Below are positions 17,573 through 25,253 of a stretch of DNA of 44,498 nucleotides, piece after piece (position 1 is the stretch's first letter; each line of letters starts with the position of its first letter). This DNA comes from an uncultured Porphyromonadaceae bacterium (GTDB lineage: Bacteria; Bacteroidota; Bacteroidia; Bacteroidales; Muribaculaceae): contig CALAVE010000069.1 in the NCBI GenBank assembly GCA_937892215.1, forward strand, positions 1-44,498, given 5' to 3'. The notes under the pieces were generated by a model. The model saw only the letters and a list, made by a program, of their open reading frames with translations. It ran no database searches and was not told the origin of the DNA. The position numbers were made by a program, and so were the translations under genes.

Positions 17573-17598
17573 CAGCCTCGCACACTTGTACGAGGCTG
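17573..17598 (-). terminator. hairpin downstream of prs
   Basis: CAGCCTCG (17573-17580) and CGAGGCTG (17591-17598) form a perfect 8-bp stem with a 10-nt loop, about 30 nt after the prs stop on the minus strand. No U-run follows, so terminator function is likely but unproven. Confidence 0.55.
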
Positions 17599-17626
17599 CC
17601 ATTGGTTATTTACTCTTGTGCGATTT

Positions 17627-18568
17627 TTAAAGGACGTACTGGGAACTGATGGAGCGGTTGTCGTGCACGCGACAGATGGTGTCGGCAAACATTTTGGCAA
17701 CGGAAAGCACCGTAACCTTAGGACAAACCGACATGTCGTGAGGGAATGAGTTAGAGACAATCACTTCATTCAAGGGGCTTTCGTTGATGCGCTCAAAAGC
17801 GGGTCCGCTCATAATGGCGTGAGACGCGCAGGCGCGTACGGACCGAGCCCCGCGCTCCATCATAAGGCTTGCGGCGCGGCAAATGGTTCCGGCGGTATCG
17901 ATCATGTCGTCGATGAGTATGACGTCTTTGCCTTCAACCTCGCCAATGAGTGTCATCTGGTCCACGACGTTGGCTTTGGAGCGCTGCTTGTGGCAGATAA
18001 CGAGGGAGGTGTGGAAATACTTGGCATAGGAATTAGCCCTCTTGGCACCACCGACATCCGGAGATGCGATTACCAAATCTTCCAGGCGAAGAGACTCGAT
18101 GTAAGGCACGATGACCGGGGAAGAGTAGAGGTGGTCAACCGGAACGTTGAAGAAACCTTGAATCTGGTCGGCATGGAGGTCCATTGTGATGAGACGGTCG
18201 ATACCGGCCGTGCTGAGCAAGTCGGCAACGAGTTTAGATGCGATGGAAACACGCGGCTTGTCCTTTCGGTCCTGACGGGCCCAACCGAAATATGGCACAA
18301 CGGCGACCACGGTCTTGGCCGAGGCTCTGCGTGCGGCATCGACCATGAGCAACAGTTCCATGAGATTGTCGCTATTGGGGAAAGTGGACTGCACGAGGTA
18401 AACCTCACGGCCACGCACGGTTTCCTCAAATGACACCTCAAACTCGCCATCGGCAAAACGCTGAATATTCATCTGTCCGAGTGGCACACCGATATTGGCT
18501 GCGATTTCCTCAGCGATATAACGAGATTTAGTACCGGAAAAGATTTTGAAAGGAGTAGAATTATCCAT
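17627..18568 (-). CDS. prs: ribose-phosphate pyrophosphokinase (PRPP synthetase)
   Basis: Prs transfers pyrophosphate from ATP to ribose 5-phosphate, making PRPP for nucleotide, histidine, tryptophan and NAD synthesis. With the start at the ATG at 18568 it is 313 residues (MDNSTPFKIFSGTKSRYIAEEI), the standard length. A longer open frame to 18664 adds 32 residues that overlap the promoter box and look untranslated. Motifs include FGWARQDRKDKPRVSI, the metal/ATP site DLHADQIQGFFNVPVDHL, and the PRPP loop VILIDDMIDTAGTI. A TATCTTTG promoter box lies just upstream, and a hairpin follows the stop. It is separated from the alpha-amylase by 64 bp and is probably independently transcribed. Function secure. 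Confidence 0.96.
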   Translation of the reverse strand: MDNSTPFKIFSGTKSRYIAEEIAANIGVPLGQMNIQRFADGEFEVSFEETVRGREVYLVQSTFPNSDNLMELLLMVDAARRASAKTVVAVVPYFGWARQDRKDKPRVSIASKLVADLLSTAGIDRLITMDLHADQIQGFFNVPVDHLYSSPVIVPYIESLRLEDLVIASPDVGGAKRANSYAKYFHTSLVICHKQRSKANVVDQMTLIGEVEGKDVILIDDMIDTAGTICRAASLMMERGARSVRACASHAIMSGPAFERINESPLNEVIVSNSFPHDMSVCPKVTVLSVAKMFADTICRVHDNRSISSQYVL

Positions 18569-18596
18569 AGGCGGTGAAATTAGAGTTTTATTAATG

Positions 18597-18604
18597 CAAA
18601 GATA
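18597..18604 (-). promoter_or_regulatory. -7 box (TATCTTTG) for prs
   Basis: CAAAGATA on the plus strand reads TATCTTTG on the minus strand, 28 bp upstream of the prs ATG at 18568. This position supports 18568 as the true start and gives a leader of about 20 nt. Confidence 0.6.
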
Positions 18605-18632
18605 ATATATTTTGTCTGTTTTTCCTTTAGAA

Positions 18633-20324
18633 TCAGCCTTTAATTTTCTCGTTATTTTCAACAATTTTCCACATTACAGCATTATGTGGCTGAACCACAA
18701 CGCTAAAGGGCGACTGTGGAGAAAGAGTGACCGTGGTCTGAGAGCCATGGAGGAGTTCGGTGGCCAGGTACGTTCCCGGTGAGATACCGAGGAAGCAGAA
18801 GGCGTGTTCGGGTATGGTGACGGCAGCATTAGCCACTTCGTCGGCAAAATTGGCAACGACCAAGATAGTGTCGTTACCGTGATGACGGAGATAGGCAAAT
18901 ATCTTGCTTGAGTCAAAATTGTCGTAATTCACGTACATCAGGTCGTAGAATGCGCCCTGCGCTATGGCCGGCTCCGCATTGCAGAGAGAGAGGACCTTAG
19001 CGTAGGTCTTTCTGAGCCACTTTTCATCGGCCGAGAGAAGAGCGGTGCTGAACTTACCGCCGTTGTACCAACGACGGAGAGAATCCACGCTCCAATAATC
19101 GAAAATAGTGGTGCGTCCGTCGAGTCCGCTGAAGCCCTCGGCATCGGTGGCCGGCTCACCAAGTTCCTGGCCGGAATAGAGCATAAAGGGCGCGGTGGAG
19201 ATGGTGGAGGCCACGACCAAGGCTGGGAGTGCCTTTGCGGCATTTCCGAGGAACTGAGGCGAAGCGATGCGCTGCTCGTCGTGGTTCTCGAGGAAACAGA
19301 GCATGTGGCCGTTAATGCCGTCAACGGTCTGCCAGCAAGAGGTGAGCGCCGAAGCCGGCTTGCGGCAAGTGAGAATGTCGCGCAAAGTATCGTAGAGAGT
19401 GACTTTGTCGTAAAGGAAGTCGAAGCCGCCGTAGGAAATGAAGGGACGATAGAGCGCGACATCGTAGATTTCGGCGATGAAGAGGATGTGGGGGAATTCC
19501 TCCTTAATCCGGCCGATGGCCCAGTGCCAAAATTCGACAGGCACCATGAATACCATGTCGCAACGGAATGCATCAACGCCCTTAGCGGCCCAGAACCGGA
19601 GAATGTGAAGCATCTTATGCCAAGTGTCGGGGACGGGAGAGAAATGGTGCTCGCCGGTGGCATAATCGACTCCATAGTTGAGCTTAACAGTCTCGTACCA
19701 GTCGCAGACCGAGGGAGATGGAGAGAAACAGTCGTTGCCGGTAACTTTGGCAGGGAATTCGCGGTAGGCATCATCGCCATCACCCAGAGGTATGCTTGGC
19801 GAGAAAGGCACGCCCGGAATGTAATAGAAGTTATTATCAGGGGCAAAAGCCTTAGACGAGTCGTCGGCAGAGCCGAAATCCTCAACACCTGCCGGACAGG
19901 AATCAGAGTGATATTCGCGAGCGAGGTGGTTAGGAACAAAATCAATTATTACCTTCAGCCCGGCCTTATGCGTGCGTTCAATGAGAGCCTCAAACTCCTG
20001 CATGCGAGAGGGAACAGACACGGCAAGGTCGGGGTCAACGTCGTAATAGTCGCGGATAGAGTAGGGCGAGCCGGCGTTACCCTTAACCACGTGAGGGTTA
20101 GATGAACGGATGCCGAACTGCTGATAATCGGTTTTGGTGGAATGCTCTATTACGCCGGTGTACCAAACATGAGTGACGCCAAGACCTTTGATGGAGCGAA
20201 GCGCGGTGGCGGTAATGGAATTGAACTTTCCGCATCCGTTCTGCTGAATGGTCCCGTTAGGAACCGGATTCTGAACCGGATTAGCGAACCAACGAGGGAA
20301 AAGCTGATAAATAATGGGCTTCAT
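18633..20324 (-). CDS. GH13 alpha-amylase family glycosidase
   Basis: This hydrolyses or rearranges alpha-1,4-glucan or related oligosaccharides. Starting at the ATG at 20324 it is 563 residues with N-terminus MKPIIYQLFPRWFANP and no signal peptide, so it is probably cytoplasmic and may act on glycogen or imported maltodextrin. An upstream ATG at 20429 is rejected because that stretch contains the promoter box and a terminator. The four GH13 regions are clear: DFVPNH (128-133), FRCDMVF with nucleophile Asp256, FIAEIYD with acid/base Glu285, and FLENHDEQR with Asp349. The last 110 or so residues look like the usual C-terminal beta domain. Exact specificity cannot be told. It has its own promoter box and lies just after the oad operon terminator. 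Confidence 0.92.
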   Translation of the reverse strand: MKPIIYQLFPRWFANPVQNPVPNGTIQQNGCGKFNSITATALRSIKGLGVTHVWYTGVIEHSTKTDYQQFGIRSSNPHVVKGNAGSPYSIRDYYDVDPDLAVSVPSRMQEFEALIERTHKAGLKVIIDFVPNHLAREYHSDSCPAGVEDFGSADDSSKAFAPDNNFYYIPGVPFSPSIPLGDGDDAYREFPAKVTGNDCFSPSPSVCDWYETVKLNYGVDYATGEHHFSPVPDTWHKMLHILRFWAAKGVDAFRCDMVFMVPVEFWHWAIGRIKEEFPHILFIAEIYDVALYRPFISYGGFDFLYDKVTLYDTLRDILTCRKPASALTSCWQTVDGINGHMLCFLENHDEQRIASPQFLGNAAKALPALVVASTISTAPFMLYSGQELGEPATDAEGFSGLDGRTTIFDYWSVDSLRRWYNGGKFSTALLSADEKWLRKTYAKVLSLCNAEPAIAQGAFYDLMYVNYDNFDSSKIFAYLRHHGNDTILVVANFADEVANAAVTIPEHAFCFLGISPGTYLATELLHGSQTTVTLSPQSPFSVVVQPHNAVMWKIVENNEKIKG

Positions 20325-20347
20325 GTCACTGCTTTGTGGAATTTGTA

Positions 20348-20374
20348 CAAAGATAGTAATTAAAATTGAACAAA
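20348..20374 (-). promoter_or_regulatory. promoter of the alpha-amylase gene (-33 TTTG, -7 TATCTTTG)
   Basis: On the minus strand a TTTG (plus CAAA, 20371-20374) is followed 15 nt later by TATCTTTG (plus CAAAGATA, 20348-20355). Transcription would begin near 20341, about 17 nt before the ATG at 20324. This is one of the better promoter matches in the window. Confidence 0.65.
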
Positions 20375-20390
20375 CGGCTAAGAAATGCGA

Positions 20391-20424
20391 CAAAAAACTC
20401 GCCAACAACAAGTATTGGCGAGTT
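20391..20424 (-). terminator. intrinsic terminator of the methylmalonyl-CoA decarboxylase operon
   Basis: ACTCGCCAA (20397-20405) and TTGGCGAGT (20415-20423) form a perfect 9-bp stem, with six A residues on the plus strand at 20392-20397 that become the U-run on the minus-strand transcript. It lies about 60 bp after the oadB stop and just before the alpha-amylase promoter. Confidence 0.88.
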
Positions 20425-20482
20425 ACCATTTAAAAACAAAATTAATGAAAAACAATATAGATGTGTTGACACACCTATTTTA

Positions 20483-21637
20483 TTATCCGAGGAATCCGAG
20501 TAGCACGCCGGCAGCCACAGCCGAGCCGATTACACCGGCCACATTCGGGCCCATGGCGTGCATGAGCAGATAATTGCTCGGGTCGTATTTCAATCCCTGG
20601 TCGTTGCTGATGCGTGCGGCCATAGGCACAGCCGAAACGCCTGCGTTACCGATGAGCGGATTGAGTTTCTTGCCTTCGGGCAAAACAAGATTGAACAACT
20701 TGACGAAGCATACGCCAGAAGCAGTGGCAACAACGAAAGCGCAGAATCCCAGGAAGAAGATGAAGATAGTCTCCTTGGTGAGGAACTCAGAAGCCTGCGT
20801 GGAAGCCCCCACTGTGACACCGAGCACGATGGTGACGATGTCGGTCATGGCGTTGCTTGCAGTCTTGGCAAGGCGGGTGGTTACGCCGCTCTCGCGCAAT
20901 AGGTTTCCGAAGAAGAGCATGCCCAGCAGCGGCAGACCCGACGGCACGAAGAAGCAGGTGAGGATGAGCCCGAAGATGGGGAACAAAATCTTCTCGTTCT
21001 GGGAGACTTTGCGAGCCGGTTTCATGCGGATGAGCCGTTCCTTCTTAGTGGTGAGCAAGCGCATCACAGGAGGCTGGATAACCGGCACGAGAGCCATGTA
21101 GGAATAAGCGCAAACCGCGATGGCTCCCATGAGGTTGGGAGCGAGTTTTCCGGAGAGGAAGATGGCCGTGGGGCCGTCGGCACCGCCGATGATGGCGATG
21201 GCACCTGCCTGGTCGGGCATGAAACCGAGGAAAAGCGCAATCATGTAAGCGCCAAAGATACCGAACTGGGCTGCAGCACCTACAAGCATCAGTTTGGGGT
21301 TAGCGAGCAAAGCCGAGAAATCGGTCATGGCACCGATGCCAAGGAAGATTAGCGGAGGATACCAGCCCTGACGGACACCCTGATAAAGGATGTTGAGAAC
21401 GGAGCCTTCCTCGTAGATGCCAATCTCATTACCCGGTTGGAAAGGAATGTTACCGATGAGGATACCGAAACCGATGGGAACCAGAAGCATAGGTTCAAAA
21501 TCGTGCTTGATAGCCAGATAGATAAAGAACAATCCAACGCAAAGCATTATAATATTTCCGAGTTCACAGTTAGCAAATCCAGTGAAATTCCAGAATTGCA
21601 ACAGGTTGTCGGTCAAGAAACTTTCGAGTAGTACCAT
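20483..21637 (-). CDS. oadB: sodium-translocating decarboxylase, beta subunit
   Basis: This polytopic inner-membrane subunit removes CO2 from carboxybiotin and couples that step to sodium export. The 384-residue protein shows the conserved membrane core of the OadB/MmdB/GcdB family: GIGAMTDFSALLANPKL, the GGADGPTAIFLSGKLAPNLMG segment that carries the essential aspartate, YSYMALVPVIQPPVMRLL before a basic loop, and the C-terminal NAGVSAVPMAARISNDQG...MHAMGPNVAGVIGSA. It follows the biotin carrier gene with a 5-bp gap. Together with the epimerase and the alpha subunit it is best read as the beta subunit of methylmalonyl-CoA decarboxylase; the symbol is the family name. Confidence 0.93.
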   Translation of the reverse strand: MVLLESFLTDNLLQFWNFTGFANCELGNIIMLCVGLFFIYLAIKHDFEPMLLVPIGFGILIGNIPFQPGNEIGIYEEGSVLNILYQGVRQGWYPPLIFLGIGAMTDFSALLANPKLMLVGAAAQFGIFGAYMIALFLGFMPDQAGAIAIIGGADGPTAIFLSGKLAPNLMGAIAVCAYSYMALVPVIQPPVMRLLTTKKERLIRMKPARKVSQNEKILFPIFGLILTCFFVPSGLPLLGMLFFGNLLRESGVTTRLAKTASNAMTDIVTIVLGVTVGASTQASEFLTKETIFIFFLGFCAFVVATASGVCFVKLFNLVLPEGKKLNPLIGNAGVSAVPMAARISNDQGLKYDPSNYLLMHAMGPNVAGVIGSAVAAGVLLGFLG

Positions 21638-21642
21638 AACGC

Positions 21643-22074
21643 TTATTCAATTACCATGATTGTGGTGCCTTCGAGCACCGACTCTTCGCTTGAAACATTG
21701 ATAGACTTAACCACTCCGTCTTTACCTGCATGTATTTCATTGCCCATCTTCATGGCTTCGAGGATGCAAACCACGTCGCCGGCCTTGACAGCCTGTCCTT
21801 CCTTAACGTAGATGTCCTTAATGACGCCGGGGAGGGGAGAAGCGATAACAAAACCGCCTCCGGCAGCAGTTGCGGCAGGCTTAGCAGCGGGCTTGGGAGC
21901 GGGAGCATCGTTAGAGACGGCAACACGTTTAACAACGGGAGCCGCCTTGGGCTGTTGCTCAAGTTCCACGCTATAAGGGACACCGTTCACCTCGATTTGT
22001 GCGATGTTGTCGTTAATGTCTCCAATGGCAACATTATACTCGTTGCCGTTGATTTTATATTTATATTCTTTCAT
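21643..22074 (-). CDS. biotin carboxyl carrier protein of the decarboxylase
   Basis: This small cytoplasmic protein carries the biotin that shuttles CO2 from the alpha subunit to the membrane beta subunit. It is 143 residues. The N-terminal 70 or so residues (KEYKYKINGNEYNVAIGDI) form the domain typical of decarboxylase carriers, followed by a Pro/Ala-rich flexible linker (about 68-92). The C-terminal biotinyl domain has the attachment site CILEAMKMGNEI, where the lysine of AMKM is biotinylated, and the mirror hairpin GVVKSINV. It sits between the gamma and beta genes. Assignment to the sodium-pump carboxyl carrier rather than acetyl-CoA carboxylase AccB rests on the operon and the Pro/Ala linker. 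Confidence 0.93.
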   Translation of the reverse strand: MKEYKYKINGNEYNVAIGDINDNIAQIEVNGVPYSVELEQQPKAAPVVKRVAVSNDAPAPKPAAKPAATAAGGGFVIASPLPGVIKDIYVKEGQAVKAGDVVCILEAMKMGNEIHAGKDGVVKSINVSSEESVLEGTTIMVIE

Positions 22075-22103
22075 ATTAATACAATTTTAGAAAATTAGAG
22101 AAA

Positions 22104-23093
22104 TTATTTGCGAACAGGCAATTCACGCATGAGATTAGCCTTAGAGCTCCAGGCAGTGTTGCTGTTACGGTTGAATGTAAGCACTCCGCTTTCGGTATCG
22201 TGCGCATTGAGATGCTGATAAAGCGCAAGACAAATGGCAGCGATAGCCTCGTCGTCGGTATTGGCGTCAGAGTCGTCCGACTTGATATCTGCCAACTTGA
22301 CAGGTGCCGGTTCGACGTTTTTCTCAGAAGCCTTGTTGGCGAGTCCAAACAGATAGAAAAGAATGAACAGGAGGAACAGGGCTGAGAAGACGATACCCAT
22401 AGCGGTGAGAGTGATTATGCCACCATGACTGTCGTGCTTGTGGAATTTCTCGATATTCTCATTAACGACGCGCTTATTGAACTTCCCGGGAGTGATGGCG
22501 GAATCATCGCCGGTTCCGTTGAAGATTTTCCAGCAAGAGGGATTAAATTTTCCGTCTTGCAGCGTGCTTGCGCCATCTTCGATGAGAGCGTAGGAATTGT
22601 TGGCAGGCAGATTAGCCGGAACAACGACCATGTCAACCAAATCGCCATTCACATCGTAGAGATAGAGAGCATTTTCCTTGCCCGGTAGCAGCTTGAAAGA
22701 GAGGTGCAGCGAACCGGCAGCAGTGTTGCCGTCGGCAAAGAAAATGACGTGTTCACGAGGAGCAACATGAGTGTCCTTGTCGCCGCGTGGAATCTCGTAG
22801 CAAATATCGGGATGTTTAGCCGCGAAATCATTGAGATAGTCCTTTGGCTTAAGGTTGCCGATATTGGAGAGGTCGATGGGGCGGTTAGAAATGAACATCT
22901 GCTCCATACCGACGGTACCGTAAGAGCGATTGAAAATCTCGACCCAAGCCGGATGCCGTCCATACTGGTCAACGTAACTGCTGTCGTTCTGCGTCATAAT
23001 TTCGTTGAAGCGCAATTCCTTGCGTCCCTGCGCGAAGGAAGACAGAGCGACAAAAGCAGTGATTAAAATGAGTATTATCCCTTTTTTATTCAT
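22104..23093 (-). CDS. OadG-type gamma subunit with N-terminal exported lamin-tail-like domain
   Basis: OadG-type gamma subunits are small single-span proteins that hold the sodium pump decarboxylase together. This one is 329 residues, far longer than the 80-100 usual for the family. It opens with a signal peptide (MNKKGIILILITAFVALSSFAQG). Residues of about 26-205 resemble a lamin-tail domain: LRFNEIMTQNDSSYVDQYGRHPAWVEIFN, FKLLPGKENALYLYDVNGDLVD and TPGKFNKR. A membrane helix follows at about 223-249 (GGIITLTAMGIVFSALFLLFILFYLFGL). The C-terminal part has the OadG signature DDEAIAAICLALYQHL and ends NTAWSSKANLM. So the lamin-tail domain should face the periplasm and the OadG part the cytoplasm. 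The 15-bp gap to the alpha subunit confirms operon membership. Confidence 0.82.
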   Translation of the reverse strand: MNKKGIILILITAFVALSSFAQGRKELRFNEIMTQNDSSYVDQYGRHPAWVEIFNRSYGTVGMEQMFISNRPIDLSNIGNLKPKDYLNDFAAKHPDICYEIPRGDKDTHVAPREHVIFFADGNTAAGSLHLSFKLLPGKENALYLYDVNGDLVDMVVVPANLPANNSYALIEDGASTLQDGKFNPSCWKIFNGTGDDSAITPGKFNKRVVNENIEKFHKHDSHGGIITLTAMGIVFSALFLLFILFYLFGLANKASEKNVEPAPVKLADIKSDDSDANTDDEAIAAICLALYQHLNAHDTESGVLTFNRNSNTAWSSKANLMRELPVRK

Positions 23094-23108
23094 CGTATGT
23101 GGTGATTA

Positions 23109-24722
23109 TTAAAGAGGAATATTACCGTGCTTCTTAGCCGGGTTAACAAGTTTCTTAGTGCGCAGCTGCTCGAGGGCGCGGATTATGCGGAAGCGCGTGT
23201 TGCGCGGCTCGATAACATCGTCGATATAGCCGTACTTGGCAGCATTGAACGGAGTGCAGAAGAGGTTGTTGTACTCTTCAACCTTCTCCTCGATGAACTT
23301 CTTGTGGTCGGCCATGATCTGCTTAGCCTTCTGCTCATCGCCGGCTTCCTTAGCCTCGGCAGCGGCAGTCTTAGCGATCTTAGCGTCCTTAGCGTAAAGA
23401 ATCTCGGCTGCGCCAGCAGCACCCATAACGGCGATTTCGGCGGTGGGCCATGCGTAGTTCATGTCGCCACGGAGCTGCTTGCAGCTCATCACGATGTGGC
23501 TACCGCCATAGCTCTTGCGCAGAGTGACGGTCACCTTAGGCACTGTGGCCTCGCCGAATGCGTAGAGCAACTTGGCACCGTTGAGGATAACGGCGTTGTA
23601 CTCCTGGCCCGTTCCTGGAAGGAATCCGGGAACATCGACGAGCGTAACCAGAGGGATGTTGAAGGCATCGCAGAAACGTACGAAGCGTCCGCCCTTGCGA
23701 GAAGCGTTGCAATCGAGCACACCTGCCATGTACTGCGGCTGGTTAGCGACAACGCCGACGGCTTGTCCGTTGAAACGAGCGAAACCAACGATTATGTTCT
23801 TAGCGTAATCTTTCTGAACCTCGAGGAACTCACCATTATCAACCACTGCACCGATAACCTTGTACATATCGTAGGGGTCGTTGGCGCTTTCGGGGATGAT
23901 TTCGTTGAGGATATCCTCGGTGCGGTCGATGGGGTCGTTGCACTCGAAGCGCGGTGCCTCTTCCATGTTGTTAGAAGGCATGTAGCTGAGAAGTTGCTTA
24001 ATGGTGGCGATAGCCTCTTCCTCGGTTTCGCTGGCGAAGTGTGCGACGCCCGACTTGGAAGCGTGAACGGTGGCACCGCCGAGTTGCTCCTGGGTGACAT
24101 CTTCGCCGGTCACGGTCTTAACCACCTTGGGACCGGTGAGGAACATGAAGGAGATACCCTTGGCCATGATGGTGAAGTCGGTGAGAGCCGGAGAATAAAC
24201 GGCGCCACCGGCACATGGTCCGAGGATTGCCGAAATCTGCGGAATCACGCCGGAAGCGTTAATGTTGCGCTGGAAAATCTCGGCATATCCGCCCAGAGCG
24301 TTGATTCCTTCCTGGATGCGAGCGCCTCCAGAGTCGTTGAGTCCAACAACAGGAGCGCCCTGCTTCATGGCGAGGTCCATGACCTTGCATATCTTGAGAG
24401 CCATGGTCTCAGAGAGCGAGCCACCGAATACGGTGGAATCCTGAGCGAAGACGTAAACGAGACGTCCGGCCACAGTACCGTAACCGGTTACCACGCCGTC
24501 GCCATCGAAGACTTTCTTTTCCTGGCCGAAGTTTGTGCAGCGGTGCTGAACAAACATATCAAGTTCTTCAAAACTGCCTTCGTCGAGAAGCATACTGATT
24601 CTCTCTCGAGCAGTGAATTTACCTTTCTCGTGCTGTTTCTCGATGGCTTTTTCGCCGCCACCGAGGCGCGCTTTAGCTCGTTTTTCGATGAGCTCCTGAA
24701 TTTTTGCTAACTGCTTACTCAT
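23109..24722 (-). CDS. mmdA: methylmalonyl-CoA decarboxylase alpha subunit (carboxyltransferase)
   Basis: This cytoplasmic carboxyltransferase moves the carboxyl group from (S)-methylmalonyl-CoA to biotin, releasing propionyl-CoA. It is 537 residues with the two crotonase-like halves of the acyl-CoA carboxylase beta family: MKQGAPVVGLNDSGGARIQEG and ILGPCAGGAVYSPALTDF in the first, LVDVPGFLPGTGQEY and TLRKSYGGSHIVM in the second. The tail IIRALEQLRTKKLVNPAKKHGNIPL is typical. Between MGAAGAAEILYAKD and the final domain lies an Ala/Lys/Glu-rich stretch (AKTAAAEAKEAGDEQKAKQ) longer than I expect. Propionyl-CoA carboxylase beta is the alternative reading, but the neighbouring beta and gamma pump genes and the lack of a biotin carboxylase favour the decarboxylase. 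Confidence 0.93.
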   Translation of the reverse strand: MSKQLAKIQELIEKRAKARLGGGEKAIEKQHEKGKFTARERISMLLDEGSFEELDMFVQHRCTNFGQEKKVFDGDGVVTGYGTVAGRLVYVFAQDSTVFGGSLSETMALKICKVMDLAMKQGAPVVGLNDSGGARIQEGINALGGYAEIFQRNINASGVIPQISAILGPCAGGAVYSPALTDFTIMAKGISFMFLTGPKVVKTVTGEDVTQEQLGGATVHASKSGVAHFASETEEEAIATIKQLLSYMPSNNMEEAPRFECNDPIDRTEDILNEIIPESANDPYDMYKVIGAVVDNGEFLEVQKDYAKNIIVGFARFNGQAVGVVANQPQYMAGVLDCNASRKGGRFVRFCDAFNIPLVTLVDVPGFLPGTGQEYNAVILNGAKLLYAFGEATVPKVTVTLRKSYGGSHIVMSCKQLRGDMNYAWPTAEIAVMGAAGAAEILYAKDAKIAKTAAAEAKEAGDEQKAKQIMADHKKFIEEKVEEYNNLFCTPFNAAKYGYIDDVIEPRNTRFRIIRALEQLRTKKLVNPAKKHGNIPL

Positions 24723-24760
24723 TTTTGTCTAAAACTAAGTGAATGTGTGGATGTTAGCAA

Positions 24761-25180
24761 TTATTTCTCTGGGTGTTCGCAGAGTTCAACGAGAGTTCCC
24801 GCAGAAGTCTTGGGGTGCAAGAAAGCGATGTCGAGTCCTTCGGCACCACGCCGGGGCTGAGCGTCGATAACACGTCCGCCTTTCTCCTGGATTTCGCCCA
24901 AAGCGTTAGCAACACCGTCCTGCACGCAGAAAGCGATGTGCTGAATGCCGCCGCGCCCGCCATTCTTCTCGATGAACTTAGCGATTGCGCTTTCAGGGGC
25001 AGTAGCCTCGAGCAACTCAATCTTAGTCTGACCAACCTTGAAGAAAGCAGTTTTTACGTGCTGGTCCTCAACTTCTTCAACTGCATAGCACTTGAAACCA
25101 AGTAAATTCTCGTAGAACGGGATAGCCTCCTCAAGACTTGTAACGGCTATGCCCACGTGTTCGATGTGTGAAATTTGCAT
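24761..25180 (-). CDS. mce: methylmalonyl-CoA epimerase
   Basis: This enzyme interconverts (R)- and (S)-methylmalonyl-CoA, linking methylmalonyl-CoA mutase to the decarboxylase. It is 139 residues with two beta-alpha-beta-beta-beta modules of the vicinal-oxygen-chelate (glyoxalase) fold. Probable metal ligands are visible: the histidine in ISHIEHVGIAV, the histidine in GIQHIAFCV and the glutamate in LVELCEH. It is the first gene of the leftward operon mce-mmdA-gamma-carrier-beta, so epimerase and decarboxylase are co-expressed for propionate formation. A TAACTTTG box and a palindrome lie upstream. Identification is secure because both family motifs and context agree. Confidence 0.95.
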   Translation of the reverse strand: MQISHIEHVGIAVTSLEEAIPFYENLLGFKCYAVEEVEDQHVKTAFFKVGQTKIELLEATAPESAIAKFIEKNGGRGGIQHIAFCVQDGVANALGEIQEKGGRVIDAQPRRGAEGLDIAFLHPKTSAGTLVELCEHPEK

Positions 25181-25195
25181 AACTAATTAATTATG

Positions 25196-25211
25196 AATTA
25201 AACGTTTAATT
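25196..25211. promoter_or_regulatory. perfect 16-bp palindrome in the mce operon leader
   Basis: AATTAAACGTTTAATT is a perfect palindrome lying between the -7 box (25246-25253) and the mce start (25180). It ends 16 bp before the ATG. It could be an operator for a dimeric repressor or an RNA hairpin near the ribosome-binding region; which one cannot be told. Confidence 0.45.
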
Positions 25212-25245
25212 TATGTTATTATCAGTAGATATCTGAAATAATGCA

Positions 25246-25253
25246 CAAAGTTA
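25246..25253 (-). promoter_or_regulatory. -7 box (TAACTTTG) of the mce-mmdA-oad operon
   Basis: CAAAGTTA on the plus strand gives TAACTTTG on the minus strand, 66 bp upstream of mce. It is the only good match in the 234-bp gap for the leftward operon. Transcription would start near 25239. Confidence 0.6.

Larger units (their letters stand above)
17027..17626. other. 600-bp non-coding region between mod and prs
   Basis: Neither strand shows a credible gene. From left to right it holds the sequence directly upstream of mod, with short inverted repeats such as ACTGA/TCAGT around 17075-17090; the large stem-loop at 17208-17276; a possible leftward -7 box at 17423-17430; about 130 bp without recognisable signals; and the hairpin at 17573-17598 downstream of prs. 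If the -7 box is used, mod mRNA would have an untranslated leader of nearly 390 nt. Confidence 0.65.

Noticed and set aside
20325..20429. N-terminal extension of the alpha-amylase starting at 20429
   Set aside because: The stretch contains the gene's own -7 box and the upstream operon terminator, and MKPIIYQLFP at 20324 is a typical GH13 start.
23127..24710. 527-codon open frame opposite the carboxyltransferase gene
   Set aside because: It runs antisense through the whole of mmdA, is explained by that gene's codon pattern, and has no protein motif or promoter of its own.
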